DNA of 15,941 nucleotides from Jaenimonas drosophilae (GCA_030849065.1 JASAON010001351.1:1-15941); one strand, 5' to 3'; shown: positions 7,200 to 15,800, counted from the first letter of the stretch. Numbers and translations: made by a program. Notes: generated by a model not told the origin, from the letters alone.

Positions 7200-8495
7200 T
7201 TAGCCAAACTCCTCTGCCAAGCACTTGTAGAGCTGCTTCGGAAAGCTCCGTCGCTCACGATGCGTCGGGCTGTAGTGGCACGTTGATTTGCGTTTCATGA
7301 TGTCCATGAGCTCCTCCATCCGGATCGATCCATCACCATCGCGATCAAAGAGCCTGAATATCACGTCAACGACATAATCTGGGATGGGCTCCACGCCAGC
7401 TGCGCGAAGAACACCACGAAATGGGCCGGGATGCAGCTTCGCACCGTTGCCGGTGAAGAGCTCCACCGCCTCCATCACCGCCTCCCCGCACAACCAAATG
7501 CGGTTGAAGGATATCCACGCATCAACCTGCATAGACCACCCATTGTTGTTGTTGTCAGGCTCTGTGGATGATGATGATGATGAGCACGACTCCGCCTGCA
7601 ATGCGCGCATGTTGTGTACGAGGTAGTAGGGCGGATGCTCCCCAATCAAGTTGCGTGAGATGAGTGCGCTGAAGGCGCCAGCGGAGAGGCTGCCGTCTGG
7701 GAGGTCGGCGTACAAGCGAAACTCCGCCGACCACAACGCCACACGCAATCGATCAATCAGCGAGGTGAGATCATCCAGCGTGCACCGACGAGGGCACTCC
7801 TCGCGACCAAACAGCTGCACCGTGAGCCCGTTGTTGCGGTTTTGTGGCTTCAAGAAGCTGCGTACGAGTGCCTCATCACCGGTAAGGCCACGAAGGATCG
7901 AGGCAAAGCCATTCATGGTGAGCTGCACCGATGATGATGATGATGATGCATCCTTGATGCTGTTGGCGGTACCATGTTCTTCTTGCACGATGTGCGCGAG
8001 GAGCTCCACTTCTCTTGGACGACTCGCGAGCAACGAAAACAAGAATCTAAACTCTGGAAAGCTAATGAATGCATCGCCATTGGTATCAGCTTGCGCAAAC
8101 CATTCCGTCAGCTCCGCCAAAATGTGCGTATCAGTGATGCGCTCACCGGCCTTACCCGCGAGGAGGGCGAGGACGAAGTCGTCGGGTGTCATGTAGGCCA
8201 CCGTCTTCTTCTTCTTGGTTTTGGAGTCGGTGATGTGCCGGCGAACACTGGCGTAGTGGAGGAAACGTGCGCGTACATCGCGCAAGTGGCGCGGAATGAG
8301 GTAGTCGGGTGTTTCAACGACGTGGCCTACACAACGTACACGATGATCATCGTCGTGGAGGTGGCGGCACACGACCCACGTGGTGAGCGCTCCAGTAGCG
8401 GCTGCACATGTTGGCCGGAGCCACCACCAACTCCACGTTGTACGTCGCGAGAAAGTCAAGGGAAGACGCCAACGAGGCCAGGCTCGCTTGAGCAT
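7200..8495 (-). CDS. MICU: Mitochondrial calcium uptake EF-hand protein, MICU family
   Basis: MICU proteins sit in the mitochondrial intermembrane space and gate the calcium uniporter. The 431-residue product matches the MICU layout: an Arg-rich, acid-free N-terminus suited to mitochondrial import (K3, R4, R8, R10, R17, R18, R27); RARFLHYASV then YMTPDDFVLALL (101-112), close to the family's FMTPEDFVRSI; EF-hand loop D137-E148 (DTNGDAFISFPE); QLFG (227-230) with a following helix; AEFRLYADLPDGSLSAGAF (257-275); and EF-hand loop D384-E395 (DRDGDGSIRMEE) followed by the terminal helix. Low-complexity inserts occur at Ser184-189, Ser305-310 and Asn315-318. I chose the ATG at 8495: the frame can be extended only to a TTG at 8513, and an in-frame TGA sits at 8519-8517. 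The stop is TAA. Human MICU1 has about 476 residues. Which paralogue this is cannot be told. Confidence 0.88.
   Translation of the reverse strand: MLKRAWPRWRLPLTFSRRTTWSWWWLRPTCAAATGALTTWVVCRHLHDDDHRVRCVGHVVETPDYLIPRHLRDVRARFLHYASVRRHITDSKTKKKKTVAYMTPDDFVLALLAGKAGERITDTHILAELTEWFAQADTNGDAFISFPEFRFLFSLLASRPREVELLAHIVQEEHGTANSIKDASSSSSSVQLTMNGFASILRGLTGDEALVRSFLKPQNRNNGLTVQLFGREECPRRCTLDDLTSLIDRLRVALWSAEFRLYADLPDGSLSAGAFSALISRNLIGEHPPYYLVHNMRALQAESCSSSSSSTEPDNNNNGWSMQVDAWISFNRIWLCGEAVMEAVELFTGNGAKLHPGPFRGVLRAAGVEPIPDYVVDVIFRLFDRDGDGSIRMEELMDIMKRKSTCHYSPTHRERRSFPKQLYKCLAEEFG
7542..7583 (-). repeat. Ser6 and Asn4 insert in MICU
   Basis: Residues 305-318 read S6-TEPD-N4 and are encoded by a TCA/TCG run and an AAC run. 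They fall in the loop between the central domain and the C-terminal EF-hand domain. Confidence 0.92.
7929..7946 (-). repeat. Ser6 insert in MICU
   Basis: Residues 184-189 are six Ser codons of the GAT-type unit. They lie in the region that aligns with the second half of the first EF-hand pair, where the calcium loop would be in animal MICU1. Confidence 0.92.
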
Positions 8496-8516
8496 CAGCG
8501 AAGACGCAGCCAAACC

Positions 8517-8543
8517 TCAGCGGTTTGTTGTGTTGCTACACAT
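8517..8543 (-). other. Short upstream ORF before MICU
   Basis: An ATG at 8543 begins an 8-codon frame (MCSNTTNR) that ends in TGA at 8519-8517, 21 nucleotides before the MICU start and in the same frame. If the mRNA begins at the AG at 8545-8544, this ATG would be its first three bases. If it begins at the next AG (8537-8536), the uORF is absent. It could modulate translation, but nothing shows that it is used. Confidence 0.35.
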
Positions 8544-8575
8544 CTAGACACGTACGATAGATGAAAGAGGAAGGT
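8544..8575 (-). promoter_or_regulatory. Possible trans-splice acceptor for MICU
   Basis: The minus strand reads GACCTTCCTCTTTCATCTATC, then GTACGTGTCTAG, with the AG at 8545-8544, 48 nucleotides before the chosen ATG. A clear CT tract about 12 bases before an AG is the usual form of a kinetoplastid spliced-leader acceptor. A second AG at 8537-8536 is an alternative. Inferred from pattern only. Confidence 0.45.
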
Positions 8576-8722
8576 CATTGGTGTATATATAGGTGTGTGT
8601 GTGTTGCAACATGAAACCAACATCAAAACATCATGAAGATCATCATCATTCAATACAAGATTTAGCAGTACCTACACCAACATTCCATCATGTTGCTGCC
8701 TATACTCACGCACACGAACAAC

Positions 8723-8744
8723 TTCCTCATCATTACATGAGGAG
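8723..8744 (-). other. Short hairpin in the 3' untranslated region of the FUSC-like gene
   Basis: On the plus strand TCCTCAT (8724-8730) and ATGAGGA (8737-8743) are perfect inverted repeats around the 6-base loop CATTAC. One more G-T pair closes at 8723/8744. The structure starts 9 bases after the TAG stop of the upstream gene. It lacks a U-run, so a bacterial-type terminator is not implied. Confidence 0.4.
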
Positions 8745-8752
8745 AACTCCAT

Positions 8753-11700
8753 CTAGGGATGCTTGGACCCCCCATCATCATCATCGTCATCATCATCATC
8801 ATCATCACTCACCGGCTCTCCCTTTGCGTTTCTGCGCCGACTCTGCGCAGGACACATGAAGAACTCCCGAAAGCCAACCTTCTTCGGTGTGAAACGGCCA
8901 CGCTCAAACTTGTTGATGGCCACCATGTACGGCACCATCTGCTCGAGCGATGAGATGAGTGTGGTGATGCTCACCATGCTCACCATGAAGGCAAGGATAT
9001 CAATGTCAAGCGGAAGATTGCCAATCGGCGCACGAAAACTCATGTTCGCCACCATGCACGAATGATTGCCCAGACCTCCGCCGCTCGATTCACTCGGCAT
9101 GCCGCCACCAAACTGAGCCAAGGAAAAAGGATCGGTGTCTCGGCCACCACCACCTCCACGACCAAAGGCAAAGGAGGCGGCGGTGGCCGTGGAGCTCCAG
9201 TGCGCCGTGGCATCCTTCGTGGCAGGGCCGTACTCGTTAACGGGGCGGCTGTTGCGTGGGTCGGCTCGCAGCGCCGCCACGAAGCTGTGCGAGAGAACAT
9301 TTTTGCCCACCAACGCCGCCACATTGTTGATGAGCTCGTGCCGCACCTCCATGGACTGCGCGAGGATCACCTCTCTCTGCACATCCACGTAGGCCTTTTG
9401 AAGCCGCCCGCGCAGTGCCACGAAGTCGTTCAAGTGGCCAATCGTTGCCACCAGCGACCACTGCAGTGGCACATCCATGGAATCAATCAGATCCTGAAAG
9501 ACCAAGTTGCTGGCCACCTCCACGTCTCGCAGAATGGGCACGAGCTTGCTCACCATGCGCAACACAATGGGGTGGGCGGAATTGCCGTGCTCGCGGTGCA
9601 GCACCTGCAGGGAGAAGAGCCAAATCTCCAAGCCCGCGACGGTGTGCGTTAACACAATCTGCATACCGCACATTTTTTGGTACGGGAAGGCCACCTTCAC
9701 CACGGCAGGCTCCTTGCTGCTGATCTCGATCCAGTTCCTGCCCGTATCGAGCAAGACGTGGGCGGCCTTGATGTACTCCGCGGCGATCTTCATGCGTGAT
9801 TCCGCCACGTCGCGGTGTTCCTCATCCACGGGGAGCTGCGCCACACTGCTGAGGAGGGCGATGGATTCGGCAATGTTCTTCTCCAAGACCGCGCGGTTGT
9901 TCCATAAGATGCGGAACGGATTCACTGGAAACATCATCGTGCAGACCACAAAGTAGGCCATCACGGCGAAGCAATTCGTCACGACGCGACCAATCATCAC
10001 GACGCGGTTGGCGGAGATGCCGTAGGCTGCTGGGCAAATGATGCTGGCGTAGAAGGCCACATGCATGTAGCGCTTGTTGCTGCGGAAGCAGGCCGCGATG
10101 AAGGTGCCGCACGTTACTACAAAAACGGCCTCGAGTGTGTTGTTGGTGTACCATCGCGCGATATATCCAACGGACATGGCAAAGGCCATGCCCGCGATGC
10201 GATGGACGCCAACCTCAATGGACTCAGAGGCGGTGGGGAGGCCAACACCCATGATGATGGCCATGCCAAAAAAATAAACATTGGTGCCACTCTCGCTGCT
10301 GCTATCACTGACGATGTCGGAGTTCAGGTCAGTGGTGAAGGCCACCGCCGCGCAGTAGGCCACGGCCAACTTTAGGCCATCCTTCAATGATTGCCGATCT
10401 TCGTGATGGACGAGGAGGATGCGGTTGAGGAGGTCATCGCGTATGTCATGCCAGGTGTCCAGGAAGAAGAAGGAGAGAATTCTGCGCCACGTACGCACAC
10501 GCTTCTCCTCAAAGTGCTCCATCTGTTGGGCAAAGGTGTGTAGCTCCTCGGCAAGAAGGGTAAGGAGGAGATGAAACTGCCAAAAAGCATAGAACATGTA
10601 CATGTCCTTGATGCGATCTTGGTGGAAGGCCACGTAGTTGCGGCACTCGTGCAACGCCCGCACCAACGCATCCTTGTGCTTCAGGAGCTCATCAAAGCTG
10701 CCGCGTTCGATGGTCTCCGCCGGGTGGAGAGAAGCGCCAAGCCGCTTCAGTGTCTTGCTGAGTGCGCGGAGGTACGAATTGAGTGGCTCCTGCAAGATGC
10801 CCTGCAGGGCCAAGCCTGGAGCGCGTGTTTCCGACGTCACCATCGAAGTAACCAGCTTGGCCGTCGAGCAGGAGGAGTAGAGCACCACGAGGAGCTTGCG
10901 CAACAAGGACAGCCGCACGTTGCGGAGCTCATTATACATACTCTTCTCAAAGGGTTCGTAGCTGCAGAAATTAATGAGCTCCTCGAGGGAGTTGATGGTC
11001 TGGCCGAGCTCATCACAGGCCGTCTCCGACGCGCTCACGCCGCCGGAGAATACCCTGCCTGACCACACACCGAGCCGCAGGTCGGTGGCGATGGCGGCCA
11101 CCTCCTTCCACGCCTCGGCAAAGACCATGTCGGTCTTGCGCGTCACGAGAAGAGGAAAGGGCACCAGCGCCTGAAAGAGGGCGAACATCGCGCCAAGAAC
11201 CATATCACCCGCCACCTGTGTTGGACGAATGAGGCTGCTGCCACCTTCTGTACGTTGGATCTGCATGATAATGAAGGTGAAGCTCATCATGAGTCGTCGT
11301 CCACGTGCGCGGGTGAAGGAGATGAGCACAACCGCCAGGAAGGCGAGGCCCCACCAGGCGTGTTGGTTATTGATGGTGCCAATGGCGGAGGCGAAGGTGC
11401 CCCACACAAGCAGCCATGCCGTTCCCTGAAGAAGCAGTATGACGGCGGCAATCTGCTGGCCGAGCATCAATTGTGTTTGCGAGGTGGCAAAGACGGGCAT
11501 CAGCGAGGATGCCTTGAAGAGGTGCCGCGTGGAGTCCATAAAGACGAGAAGGCAGAGCGGCAGAGTCACGAGGAGGGCCGTCTTCAGCGCCAGGAACACC
11601 GGATTTACGGCGTGGGTGAGGGCAAAGACCACACGTTGCACACTCAGACCTTCCCGGGTGACGTCGCGGCGGAGGTCCACCCCGTTGAGCTTCATCTCAT

Positions 11701-12010
11701 TGGCCGCGGGCACAAAGCCACTCTGCGTGGCGGTGCGATCAAAGAGGAAGAAGCTGTTGGACATGGTGCTGCCCAACTCATTGGGGCTGGTGGGCTGTTG
11801 CAGTGGTGATCCATCGGTGGTGGTGGTGGTGTGTGTGTTGGCTCTACGTCCATGGCTGCTGCGACGATGGATGGGCGAGCCAGCGGGGTGAATCTCTGCT
11901 GAAGCGGCTAAGCTCCCCGCCGATTCCTCCATCAGCGGCGGCTCCACGGGTGAATGGCTACCATCAAAAGGGAGCGTTTCCTTGGTGATGTTGCGTCGCA
12001 CAAAGGACAT
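8753..12010 (-). CDS. FUSC-like multi-pass membrane protein (putative transporter)
   Basis: The 1085-residue product has two hydrophobic blocks, each with several membrane segments (about residues 137-290 and 543-697). They are separated by a roughly 250-residue helical soluble region and followed by another of about 300 residues. The second block contains a glycine-rich run from YFFGMAIIMG to HRIAGMAFAMSVGYI and then a hydrophobic series ending in MMFPVNPFR. That resembles the R-x-x-G-x-x-x-G/hydrophobic pattern of the FUSC superfamily (fusaric-acid-resistance, YccS/AaeB, plant ALMT), and the two-block layout is typical of it. Family members export aromatic acids or conduct anions; substrate and membrane here are unknown. 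Extras are a Ser/Thr/Pro-rich N-terminus, a Gly-rich stretch near residue 965, a hydrophobic segment near 1005-1035 and an 11-residue Asp run at 1069-1079. The stop is TAG. The frame upstream of the ATG contains no further ATG before a TAA at 12079-12077. Confidence 0.72.
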   Translation of the reverse strand: MSFVRRNITKETLPFDGSHSPVEPPLMEESAGSLAASAEIHPAGSPIHRRSSHGRRANTHTTTTTDGSPLQQPTSPNELGSTMSNSFFLFDRTATQSGFVPAANEMKLNGVDLRRDVTREGLSVQRVVFALTHAVNPVFLALKTALLVTLPLCLLVFMDSTRHLFKASSLMPVFATSQTQLMLGQQIAAVILLLQGTAWLLVWGTFASAIGTINNQHAWWGLAFLAVVLISFTRARGRRLMMSFTFIIMQIQRTEGGSSLIRPTQVAGDMVLGAMFALFQALVPFPLLVTRKTDMVFAEAWKEVAAIATDLRLGVWSGRVFSGGVSASETACDELGQTINSLEELINFCSYEPFEKSMYNELRNVRLSLLRKLLVVLYSSCSTAKLVTSMVTSETRAPGLALQGILQEPLNSYLRALSKTLKRLGASLHPAETIERGSFDELLKHKDALVRALHECRNYVAFHQDRIKDMYMFYAFWQFHLLLTLLAEELHTFAQQMEHFEEKRVRTWRRILSFFFLDTWHDIRDDLLNRILLVHHEDRQSLKDGLKLAVAYCAAVAFTTDLNSDIVSDSSSESGTNVYFFGMAIIMGVGLPTASESIEVGVHRIAGMAFAMSVGYIARWYTNNTLEAVFVVTCGTFIAACFRSNKRYMHVAFYASIICPAAYGISANRVVMIGRVVTNCFAVMAYFVVCTMMFPVNPFRILWNNRAVLEKNIAESIALLSSVAQLPVDEEHRDVAESRMKIAAEYIKAAHVLLDTGRNWIEISSKEPAVVKVAFPYQKMCGMQIVLTHTVAGLEIWLFSLQVLHREHGNSAHPIVLRMVSKLVPILRDVEVASNLVFQDLIDSMDVPLQWSLVATIGHLNDFVALRGRLQKAYVDVQREVILAQSMEVRHELINNVAALVGKNVLSHSFVAALRADPRNSRPVNEYGPATKDATAHWSSTATAASFAFGRGGGGGRDTDPFSLAQFGGGMPSESSGGGLGNHSCMVANMSFRAPIGNLPLDIDILAFMVSMVSITTLISSLEQMVPYMVAINKFERGRFTPKKVGFREFFMCPAQSRRRNAKGEPVSDDDDDDDDDDDGGSKHP
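8774..8806 (-). repeat. GAT microsatellite encoding an Asp11 tail
   Basis: Eleven consecutive Asp codons (ten GAT and one GAC) encode residues 1069-1079 of the FUSC-like protein, six residues before its end. The single GAC interrupts an otherwise perfect repeat. Confidence 0.95.
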
Positions 12011-12041
12011 GGTACACGAAACAAAACAAAAACGAAAACAG

Positions 12042-12062
12042 CAACAACAACAACAACAACAA
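12042..12062 (-). repeat. GTT microsatellite in the leader of the FUSC-like gene
   Basis: Seven CAA units on the plus strand (GTT/TTG on the sense strand) lie 31 bases upstream of the ATG. A shorter copy is at about 12289-12302. The unit is the same as in the coding Asn/Thr runs, but here it is untranslated and in the opposite orientation (sense GTT rather than AAC). Confidence 0.85.
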
Positions 12063-12138
12063 TATATTCTCTGTTCTTATTGCGTAGGGGTTTAAAAAAG
12101 GTGATGCGGTCGGATATGTGGAGGGGAGGTCTACTTTT

Positions 12139-12163
12139 CTGTACCAAAGGAAACACAAGGCAA
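12139..12163 (-). promoter_or_regulatory. Possible trans-splice acceptor (proximal) for the FUSC-like gene
   Basis: The minus strand reads CCTTGTGTTTCCTTTGGTACAG with the AG at 12140-12139, giving a leader of about 128 nucleotides. The T/C-rich tract directly before the AG fits an acceptor, but a second, longer tract lies upstream (12197-12235), so the choice between them is open. Confidence 0.35.
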
Positions 12164-12196
12164 TCGCGTAGCACCGATCTGCGATGCGACCACAAT

Positions 12197-12235
12197 CTAC
12201 ACGCAAAAAAAAATGAAGAAAAATAGAATTAACCT
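12197..12235 (-). promoter_or_regulatory. Possible trans-splice acceptor (distal) for the FUSC-like gene
   Basis: On the minus strand a tract beginning TTCTATTTTTCTTC and running into nine T residues is followed by GCGTGTAG, with the AG at 12198-12197. This is the strongest polypyrimidine-plus-AG pattern in the window and would give a leader of about 186 nucleotides. In a kinetoplastid it would mark the 5' end of the mature mRNA. Confidence 0.45.
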
Positions 12236-12899
12236 TCCTGAAAAGTGACCGTCAACACACAAATTGTACTTCAATACCTCCTACTTGCCAACAACAACAA
12301 CAATTTCAATGTACTCACTGTAAATGAACAAAAAAAACTAAAAAAAAACTGTGTTGTTGGATGACCAAAGATAAAGAGTGCGTGTGTGCCTTCAATAGGA
12401 CAGGGGGGGGGATGGAAGGAATGAAACTCACTACACGCAGCTACAGAGGTGTGCGTGAGGATAATGAATGAAGATGAGAGAGAGAGAGAGCCACACTAGA
12501 GCGGGTGAAAATGTGCCAGAGCGGAGGTGGTGTGTGGTGCTACGAGCATGTCCAAGAGATCCCCGCCGTGTGGCGAGGTGGCGCAGAGCTCAGGTTATAT
12601 AGGATGGCGGCACCGAGTACAGCTCCCTAGTGAAGAAATAAACACGATGTGGCGTGTAATGATTTTTTGGGGGCACTGATCCTTTTCGCACTACTCACTT
12701 CACAACAACACAAACAACAAGCGAGAGAGAGGTGTGAGAATGATGTGTGCGGGTACAGAACATTCATGTTGTGGCGATGGGGTTGCATCGAGAGCATCAA
12801 CAAGGAAAGTAAATGTGGCCGTGAATATGAAGATCATCCAGAAGCCATGATGTAGGATTAATGGATGTATGTGAGAACACCTGTGCGGTTGTTTGGTGC

Positions 12900-15800
12900 T
12901 TATGAGGTTTTCTCCTCCGCTGCGGGCTCGAGCACGCAGGCGGTGGCGGCGGAGTTGGTGAGGTAGTGGGCCACCTTCTTCAGATCCGCTGGGGTCACGG
13001 CGAGGAGCTCATCGCGCAGGCGCTGCTTCAGCGCACCATCGACGCCGTGGAGGAAGTACGACTCACCAAAGGAATCTGCCGCGTATGGGGCATCGATGGT
13101 GGAGAAGAGCCGCAGCTTCGCCTCATCCACGAGACGTTGCTGCTGCTGCTCCCCGACCCACGCCGCGGCCTCTCCAAAGACGGCGATGGTGGCGTCGGGC
13201 GTCGGGTCGCGGTAGCTATACATGGTCCATCCGCCCACCTCGCCCTGGAGGGTGGCGGCACAGCCCGCGCCATAGGCCCCACCTTCTTCACGAATGCGGC
13301 GATGCAGGAATTCATTGCTCAGCACCTGGCACGCGACGCGGAGGGCGGCCTGGTCGGGCGATTGCCACGTGAGCTCCGGAAGACGCACCGCCATGCCAAC
13401 GAAGGAGGTATCGAGAGGAAGGCGCTCACGCAACACCGCCGCGGTCGGGGCGGGGCAGAGGGCTGAGGTGGCGATGTCCATGTGGTAGGGTGAGGGCTCT
13501 TGACGGAGGGCGGGAAAGCGGTTATGAAAGCGGAGGAGCTCCGCCTCCACCGCAGCCACGTCGGCGGGCTCGCAAGTGGCCCAGCTTTTTCCTGCTCGCA
13601 GACCTCCGGCGAGCTGTACGCTGAGTTCGGCGTACTCACGCAGGATGGCGCGCACCTCCTCCGTCGCTGCTTCCTCGGACCCTTGCAGGCGCTCCATCAT
13701 GGCTGAGGCCCGCATTGTCTGTGCCAACCCACTCCACTGCTCGCGCAACGCACCGCGTGCGCTGACCTTCGACACAGCGCGCGTGATGGCCACCTGGTGC
13801 CCGCGGTGCTGCACCGACTGGATGGAGTCAGCGCCGTACTGCTTCACCCTGGCCAACACACGGGAGCACACCTCCGCGTCCTCGGTGGAGCAGCGTGGCT
13901 CGAGGAGGACGAGGGCGAGGAGGTCAAGGGCCTCGCGCAGCTTGGCTGTGGTGGTGTAGAAGGCGTAGGCCATGCCCGCAATGGTGGTGCCAGGGCGTGA
14001 GTAGTCCTCATTGAGCACCGGAGCGAAGGAGAAGCCGCCACAGGCGAGCTCCGTCTGGACGGAGAGGTCCTTGTAGTTGTGTGGCCCAGCACCGGTGCGG
14101 GCGAGGAGGGTGGTGAGGAGGGGCACCTGCGGCAGGGTCAGCCCACGCAGGGCGAGACCCGTGGCTGGGCTCTCAAAGGGAATGAGGCCGTGGACGTAGA
14201 CGAGGCCGTTGGTTGGGTAGGCCAGTGTGTAACGGTCCTCCCCTGCGGCACAGCGGCGTGGGGTGGGCTCCACGAAAGCCGTGCGTGGGATGTCGGCGGG
14301 GGTGAGGGTCGGGAGGAGGTCCACATTTTGCGGGGCTCGCACGCGTTGGAGCCACTCCGCTGTGGTGGCCTCGAGCCGGTCCTTGTCTGCCTCGCTGGCA
14401 TCACGGGTGAGGGCATCATCCACGTCCTGGAGCTCACGGCGGAGTTTATCGAGGAAGTTTGGCTTTGCCGATACGGAGAGGAGTGCCTGGTGTGGGTTGT
14501 GGAGGAGGTCGGCCTCAATGCGAGGGAGGAGGCAGGCGGCGTTGTTGGCTGCGATTTGGCGGAGGTGGGGCAGCCAATCGAGGAAGTCCATCGGGTTGGC
14601 CCCCGCACGGCAGAGGCCTCGGGAGCATAGGGAGGTGCAGAAGTGAAGGCCGTTGTCTGCCGCCCGGTGCCGTTGCTGGAGCTCCTCTTGGAAGATGATC
14701 GACTCCACATGACGAGGATCAAAGCCCTTCTTCATCACGTGGCGAAGGGCTGTCTCCACCGCCGTGCGCACCTCGGCTTCTGCATCGGGGCGCTTTTCAT
14801 CCACGCCAGCCACACCGTAGGTTATGATGGGTGAGGAGAGGTACGAGGCGTAACCCTTCATGGGCACGTACTCGGTGCCAATGTGCGAGCCAATCAAGGA
14901 TTGATAGAGTGGGGAGATGGGCCCGCTGGAGAGGAGGCCGTCAAGGACGCTGAGCTCCACCACATCCTTGAGCTCGTTGCTGCGCTCGCTGATGCCAAAG
15001 GAGAGGGCGATGCGCTTCTGCCGATCAGGATCGCCCATGACGTCCACCGGCCCTTCAAAGTGATGTGTGGTCGGGGCGGTGGGCCGATCCGCATCGCACA
15101 TCGTCGGTACCACGACGGGCTCCGTCGCCGCAAACGAAGAGAAGTACTCATTGAGCTTCTCCATGGTGGAGGCCGGGTGGCGGCTGCCGTAGGTGATGGT
15201 GAGACTGTTGCTGGGGTGGTAGTGGCGCCTGTGGAAGGCAACGAGCTCGTCGTAGGAGAGCTTGAGCACCTCGGGCGGGTAGCCGCCGGATTCATGAATG
15301 TAGTGGGTGGTGGGCAGCATCGTTTGCATGAGCTTGCGGGAGAAGTGGCGTCCAGGGTCGGGCACAACGCCACGCATTTCCTGGAACACAACACCGTTGC
15401 TGACCAAGCGACGCTCACCATTCTCCACCTTCACCTCCACGCGGTGGCCTTCTTGGTTGAAGTCCTCCTCGCGGAGCAGCGGGTGCAGGACGGCGTCGAG
15501 ATAGATGTCCAGCAAATTGTGGTAGTCCTGCGGGTTGGTCGTGGAGAAGGGATAGATGGTGTAGTCGGCACCCGTCATGGCGTTCATAAAGTTGCTGAGT
15601 GAGCGCTTCAACATCATGAAGAAGGGATCGCGTATGGGGTACTTCTTGCTGCCGCAGAGTGTTGTGTGCTCCAACACATGAGCTGTTCCTTTGCTGTTCT
15701 CTGATGGAGTACGAAAGCCCATACAGAAGGTGTGGTTGGCATCGTCCACGTCAATGTGGTAGTATGGGGCCCCGGTGCCGAGATGGCGCAGGTGATAGGC

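Larger units (their letters stand above)
8496..8752. other. Intergenic region between FUSC-like and MICU genes
   Basis: This 257-base spacer contains a short hairpin just after the upstream stop codon (8723-8744), a CA/TG dinucleotide stretch, and the octamer TATATATA at 8584-8591. It also contains the pyrimidine tract and AG described separately, and a short uORF. GAT/ATC units also occur here in untranslated sequence (around 8638-8650). No gene is seen. Confidence 0.6.
12011..12899. other. Long intergenic region between PreP and FUSC-like genes
   Basis: This 889-base spacer is the longest gene-free stretch. On the sense (minus) strand it contains, in order, the PreP 3' untranslated region, a CT-dinucleotide tract (12477-12491), a run of nine C (12403-12411), two T-runs of about 8-9 bases (12330-12350), the pyrimidine-AG signals, and a GTT repeat. 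No reading frame here looks coding. The only plus-strand frame of note starts with GTG and lacks any recognisable motif. No tRNA fold was recognised by eye. Confidence 0.6.

Noticed and set aside
8496..8513. TTG at 8513 as the start of the MICU protein (437 residues)
   Set aside because: It is not an ATG; the first in-frame ATG after the upstream TGA is at 8495, and a eukaryotic nuclear gene is expected to use it.
8584..8591. TATATATA as a TATA box for MICU
   Set aside because: It lies about 90 bases upstream of the start and could be a promoter element in another kind of eukaryote, but it is palindromic, embedded in dinucleotide-rich sequence, and not needed if the array is polycistronic. 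I leave it unclaimed.
12403..12411. G9 run as a G-quadruplex
   Set aside because: A single run cannot form an intramolecular quadruplex, and no neighbouring G-triplets in register were seen.
12649..12855. Plus-strand 68-codon frame in the PreP/FUSC spacer
   Set aside because: It begins with GTG, the nearby ATG is in another frame and stops after ten codons, and the product has no recognisable motif; it would also be the only plus-strand gene.
14883..15602. Plus-strand 239-codon frame opposite PreP
   Set aside because: It is a shadow of the strongly conserved PreP frame; long antisense frames are common in GC-rich coding sequence.
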